Source: an uncultured Mollicutes bacterium
Lineage (GTDB): Bacteria; Bacillota_I; Bacilli_A; RFN20; CAG-826
Length of the DNA: 7,644 nt
NCBI GenBank assembly: GCA_937893635.1
Contig: CALBGF010000195.1
Coordinates: 1 to 7,644 of the forward strand
Reading direction: 5' to 3'
Made by a program: the position numbers and the translations under genes. The notes beneath the pieces are model-generated. The model saw nothing but the letters and a program-made list of their open reading frames with translations, was not told the origin of the DNA and did not search any database. Shown one piece after another: positions 5,759 through 7,644 of this stretch (positions within the stretch are counted from its first letter, which is position 1; each line of letters begins with the position of its first letter).

Positions 5759-6409
5759 ATGAACGTAATGATTTATGATACAGGAATTGGTTTAATACCA
5801 TTTTTACAAAAAGCAATTAAAAAGAAAAAATATAATAATTATTATTTATATATGGATGAAGATGTTTTTCCAATTGGAAATAAGCCAAAAGAATATATTA
5901 TTGAGCATTTAAAATACATTTTGAATTTTGCTAATCAAAAATATGATATTCTTGTTTTGGCTTGTAATTCTTTATCCTCGTTTTTAGATTATGTTGATTT
6001 ATCTAAATATAAAATTAAGATTTATTCAATTTTTGAAGAAAATCTTAAATTATTAAATAAAAATGTTACATTTATTGGAACAAGTGCTTCAACAAGTAAT
6101 GTAATTAATAATTCGAAAATTGCTTTAGATGATTTACCATTGCTAATTGAATCAAACTATGTAAAAGAAATAATTTCGTTAATAAATGGTTTAGATATTA
6201 AAACTGATACCGCCATACTAGGATGCACACATTTCCCATTAGTTAAATTTATTTTTGAAGATTTATTTCCTAATATAAGATTTATATCTAATGAAGATGC
6301 AATTATTAATAAATTACCAAATAGTAATATTTTAAAAATAACTGGTAATGAAAAAGCAAAAAAGTATTTAGATATTTATTTAAAAAAAAGTAATAAAATT
6401 TTATGTTAA
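5759..6409 (+). CDS. murI: Glutamate racemase (MurI/RacE), short and divergent
   Basis: The family interconverts L- and D-glutamate in the cytoplasm, supplying D-Glu for the peptidoglycan stem peptide, with two cysteines as opposed acid/base catalysts. Both are present: C69 in ACNS and C156 in GCTHFPL. Other motifs are recognisable but altered: D-T-G (7-9) for D-S-G, P-I-G-N-K (38-42) for P-Y-G, and C-N-S for C-N-T. The protein has 216 residues against about 265-270 usually; the cysteines are 87 apart instead of about 110, and the C-terminus is also shorter, so loops have been lost, not one whole domain. It ends in Cys. The gene is richer in A/T and Lys/Asn/Ile than its neighbours. Location between gerE and gerM, as for racE in Bacillus, supports the name. 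A related Asp/Glu racemase with another substrate cannot be excluded. It probably shares a transcript with gerM, 27 bases downstream. Confidence 0.82.
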   Translation: MNVMIYDTGIGLIPFLQKAIKKKKYNNYYLYMDEDVFPIGNKPKEYIIEHLKYILNFANQKYDILVLACNSLSSFLDYVDLSKYKIKIYSIFEENLKLLNKNVTFIGTSASTSNVINNSKIALDDLPLLIESNYVKEIISLINGLDIKTDTAILGCTHFPLVKFIFEDLFPNIRFISNEDAIINKLPNSNILKITGNEKAKKYLDIYLKKSNKILC

Positions 6410-6424
6410 TAATATATTTTTATT

Positions 6425-6430
6425 GAGGTG
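6425..6430 (+). promoter_or_regulatory. Ribosome binding site of the gerM-like gene
   Basis: GAGGTG, 6 bases before the ATG at 6437; good strength and spacing. Confidence 0.7.
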
Positions 6431-6436
6431 TAGAAC

Positions 6437-7558
6437 ATGAGCAAATTTAATAATTTTTTTGAGCGTTTAAAATCCAAATTTAAATCAAAAAAGGCGGTAA
6501 CCAAAAAAGAAGATGACCGAATTCCTAATTTGAAATTTAAAGGTACACGCCGTCCTAAAATGATTTTTACTACTTCATTAAAACCAAAGAAAGCATTAAT
6601 CTTTATTATTCCTCTTTTAGTAGCGGGAGGCGGCATTACTTTAGGTGTTTTAACAAATAACGCTAATAAAGGATTAAAAGAAGAAGTTATTATCGATAAT
6701 CGTGATAGTAATTACCGCGTGTTTGTCTTAACTAAAGATAATATGGTTGTGCCTGTTAGTTTAAAAGTAGAAGAAAAACTTACCAAAGAAGAACAAATAC
6801 TTGATGTATTTTCCTTACTAAAAGAAGATCAAAAATATGAAAACGGAGAAATGAATGGTTTTATTCCAAGTGACACAAAGTTAAATGATATTAATGTTGA
6901 AAATGGAATTTTAACTTTAGATTTTTCAACAGAATTTAATAACATTAAACAAACTCCATCAAGAGTTATGGAAGCATTAACTTATTCATTCTTAGGCATT
7001 GATGGTATTGATGGTTTAAGTTTAAGAATCGATGGTTCGCTTGTTGATAAAGTTGCAAATGATTTTAAAATACCTTTAGTGTTAGATAAAACTTATGGAA
7101 TTAATAAAAGAGTGAATGATTTAACTGATTTGTTAGATAAAGAAGAAATAACAGTTATTTATAATAAAAAGATTAATAATAAATCTTATTATACTCCATC
7201 AACAATTCTTGCTAAAAAAGGAAATAACCGTATTAACACTTTGTATAATGCCTTATCATTAAAACCAAATATTATACAAGGATTATCATCAGTTAAAGAA
7301 TATTCATATTTAAATGTTAGTAAAGATCCAGTTATTAATGAACAAGTAGTATCGATGGATATATTACCTTCTGCGATGATTGATGAAGTGACTATTTCTA
7401 AAGAATTATTTGATCTTATGAATTTAACATTTGAATACTCTAATCTTGACTATAAAGTTAATTTAACTTTTGAGGGTGAAAGTTACGCAGTTGATGGTAT
7501 CTTAAACGAAGATGATTATAAAGTAAGTAATATATTAGTAAATGAAGTAGAATTATAA
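6437..7558 (+). CDS. gerM: Membrane-anchored GerM-domain sporulation/germination protein
   Basis: 373 residues, similar in length to B. subtilis GerM (about 366). Residues 1-52 are strongly basic (many Lys/Arg) and should be cytoplasmic; 53-73 form one transmembrane helix (ALIFIIPLLV...), with the rest outside or in the intermembrane space of the sporangium. The first GerM domain (about 93-202) shows the features of the family: conserved VVPVSL near its start, a segment G-F-I-P-S-D-T-K-L, then LTLDFSTEF, an Ala-Leu-Thr-Tyr-Ser helix and a closing SLRIDGS. A second domain (about 237-360) is probably a degenerate copy and is less certain. In B. subtilis GerM works with the SpoIIIA-SpoIIQ channel between mother cell and forespore and is a lipoprotein; here there is no lipobox cysteine and a transmembrane anchor replaces it. 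Context (murI just upstream) matches Bacillus. A non-sporulation GerM-domain protein is the main alternative. Confidence 0.8.
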   Translation: MSKFNNFFERLKSKFKSKKAVTKKEDDRIPNLKFKGTRRPKMIFTTSLKPKKALIFIIPLLVAGGGITLGVLTNNANKGLKEEVIIDNRDSNYRVFVLTKDNMVVPVSLKVEEKLTKEEQILDVFSLLKEDQKYENGEMNGFIPSDTKLNDINVENGILTLDFSTEFNNIKQTPSRVMEALTYSFLGIDGIDGLSLRIDGSLVDKVANDFKIPLVLDKTYGINKRVNDLTDLLDKEEITVIYNKKINNKSYYTPSTILAKKGNNRINTLYNALSLKPNIIQGLSSVKEYSYLNVSKDPVINEQVVSMDILPSAMIDEVTISKELFDLMNLTFEYSNLDYKVNLTFEGESYAVDGILNEDDYKVSNILVNEVEL

Positions 7559-7570
7559 ATATAATAGCAT

Positions 7571-7605
7571 AAGGCATCCAAATTTCTCTTGGATGTCTTT
7601 TTTTT
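7571..7605 (+). terminator. Terminator of the murI-gerM unit
   Basis: AAGGCATCCAA (7571-7581) pairs with TTGGATGTCTT (7589-7599), 11 bp with one G-U, 7-base loop, then a long T run to 7605. The opposite strand has no T run, so it acts in the + direction only. Confidence 0.88.
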
Positions 7606-7625
7606 ACACAATTTTATTTGCTTTT

Positions 7626-7643
7626 TTTGTTTTGATGAACAAA
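7626..7643. repeat. Small inverted repeat at the right edge
   Basis: TTTGTT (7626-7631) and AACAAA (7638-7643) flank 6 bases. It could be part of a promoter region or terminator of the next gene beyond the window, or chance in AT-rich DNA; nothing else is seen in 7606-7644. Confidence 0.2.
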
Positions 7644-7644
7644 T

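Noticed and set aside
6406..6636. Open frame on the minus strand overlapping the start of the gerM-like gene.
   Set aside because: It is antisense to the basic N-terminus and transmembrane segment of a supported gene and resembles no family.
1..7644. CRISPR array, insertion sequence, tRNA or rRNA gene, phage or toxin-antitoxin genes.
   Set aside because: No spaced direct repeats, transposase-like frames, cloverleaf folds or ribosomal RNA segments were seen.

Overview
The window is about 7.6 kb of very AT-rich DNA from a low-GC Gram-positive bacterium, most likely a member of the Bacilli with a compact genome (Erysipelotrichia, RF39 or Turicibacter-like rather than a true mycoplasma). TGA is a stop codon here: mutS2 ends with TGA exactly where Smr domains end. 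Genes for peptidoglycan precursor synthesis and sporulation are present, so this is a walled and probably spore-forming lineage. All genes lie on the + strand.

Layout. (1) Bases 1-1029 hold the 3' end of a surface protein gene that runs in from the left edge, with a beta-helix-like body, a helical module and a C-terminal membrane anchor, closed by a terminator at 1053-1088. (2) Bases 1089-1369 have no convincing protein gene. They hold an A/T-tract promoter and a likely structured RNA of about 80 nt (three successive hairpins, the last terminator-like), then the putative mutS2 promoter, whose -10 lies inside a perfect 23-bp palindrome. (3) Bases 1370-5436 hold mutS2 and uvrC, overlapping by ATGA, the uvrC ribosome binding site being written into the last mutS2 codons. 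(4) Bases 5438-5712 hold a small gerE regulator gene behind a sigma-K-like promoter; a terminator starts within its stop codon. (5) Bases 5739-7605 hold a short, divergent glutamate racemase gene (murI) and a membrane-anchored GerM-domain protein gene, closed by a strong terminator.

How it fits together. From memory of the Bacillus subtilis map, mutS2, uvrC, gerE, racE and gerM occur in this order, spread over a longer stretch with trxA, lysC, sdh and others between. Here they are nearly adjacent, which supports the assignments and suggests a condensed ancestral Bacilli neighbourhood. MutS2 and UvrC act on nucleic acids and, for MutS2, stalled ribosomes; MurI supplies D-glutamate for peptidoglycan; GerE and GerM point to a sporulation programme. 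The items most worth a second look are the structured RNA with an alternative antiterminator pairing, the palindrome on the mutS2 promoter, the sigma-K-like gerE promoter, the altered Smr motif of MutS2, the unusually small MurI, and the complete absence of tryptophan from the five intact proteins.
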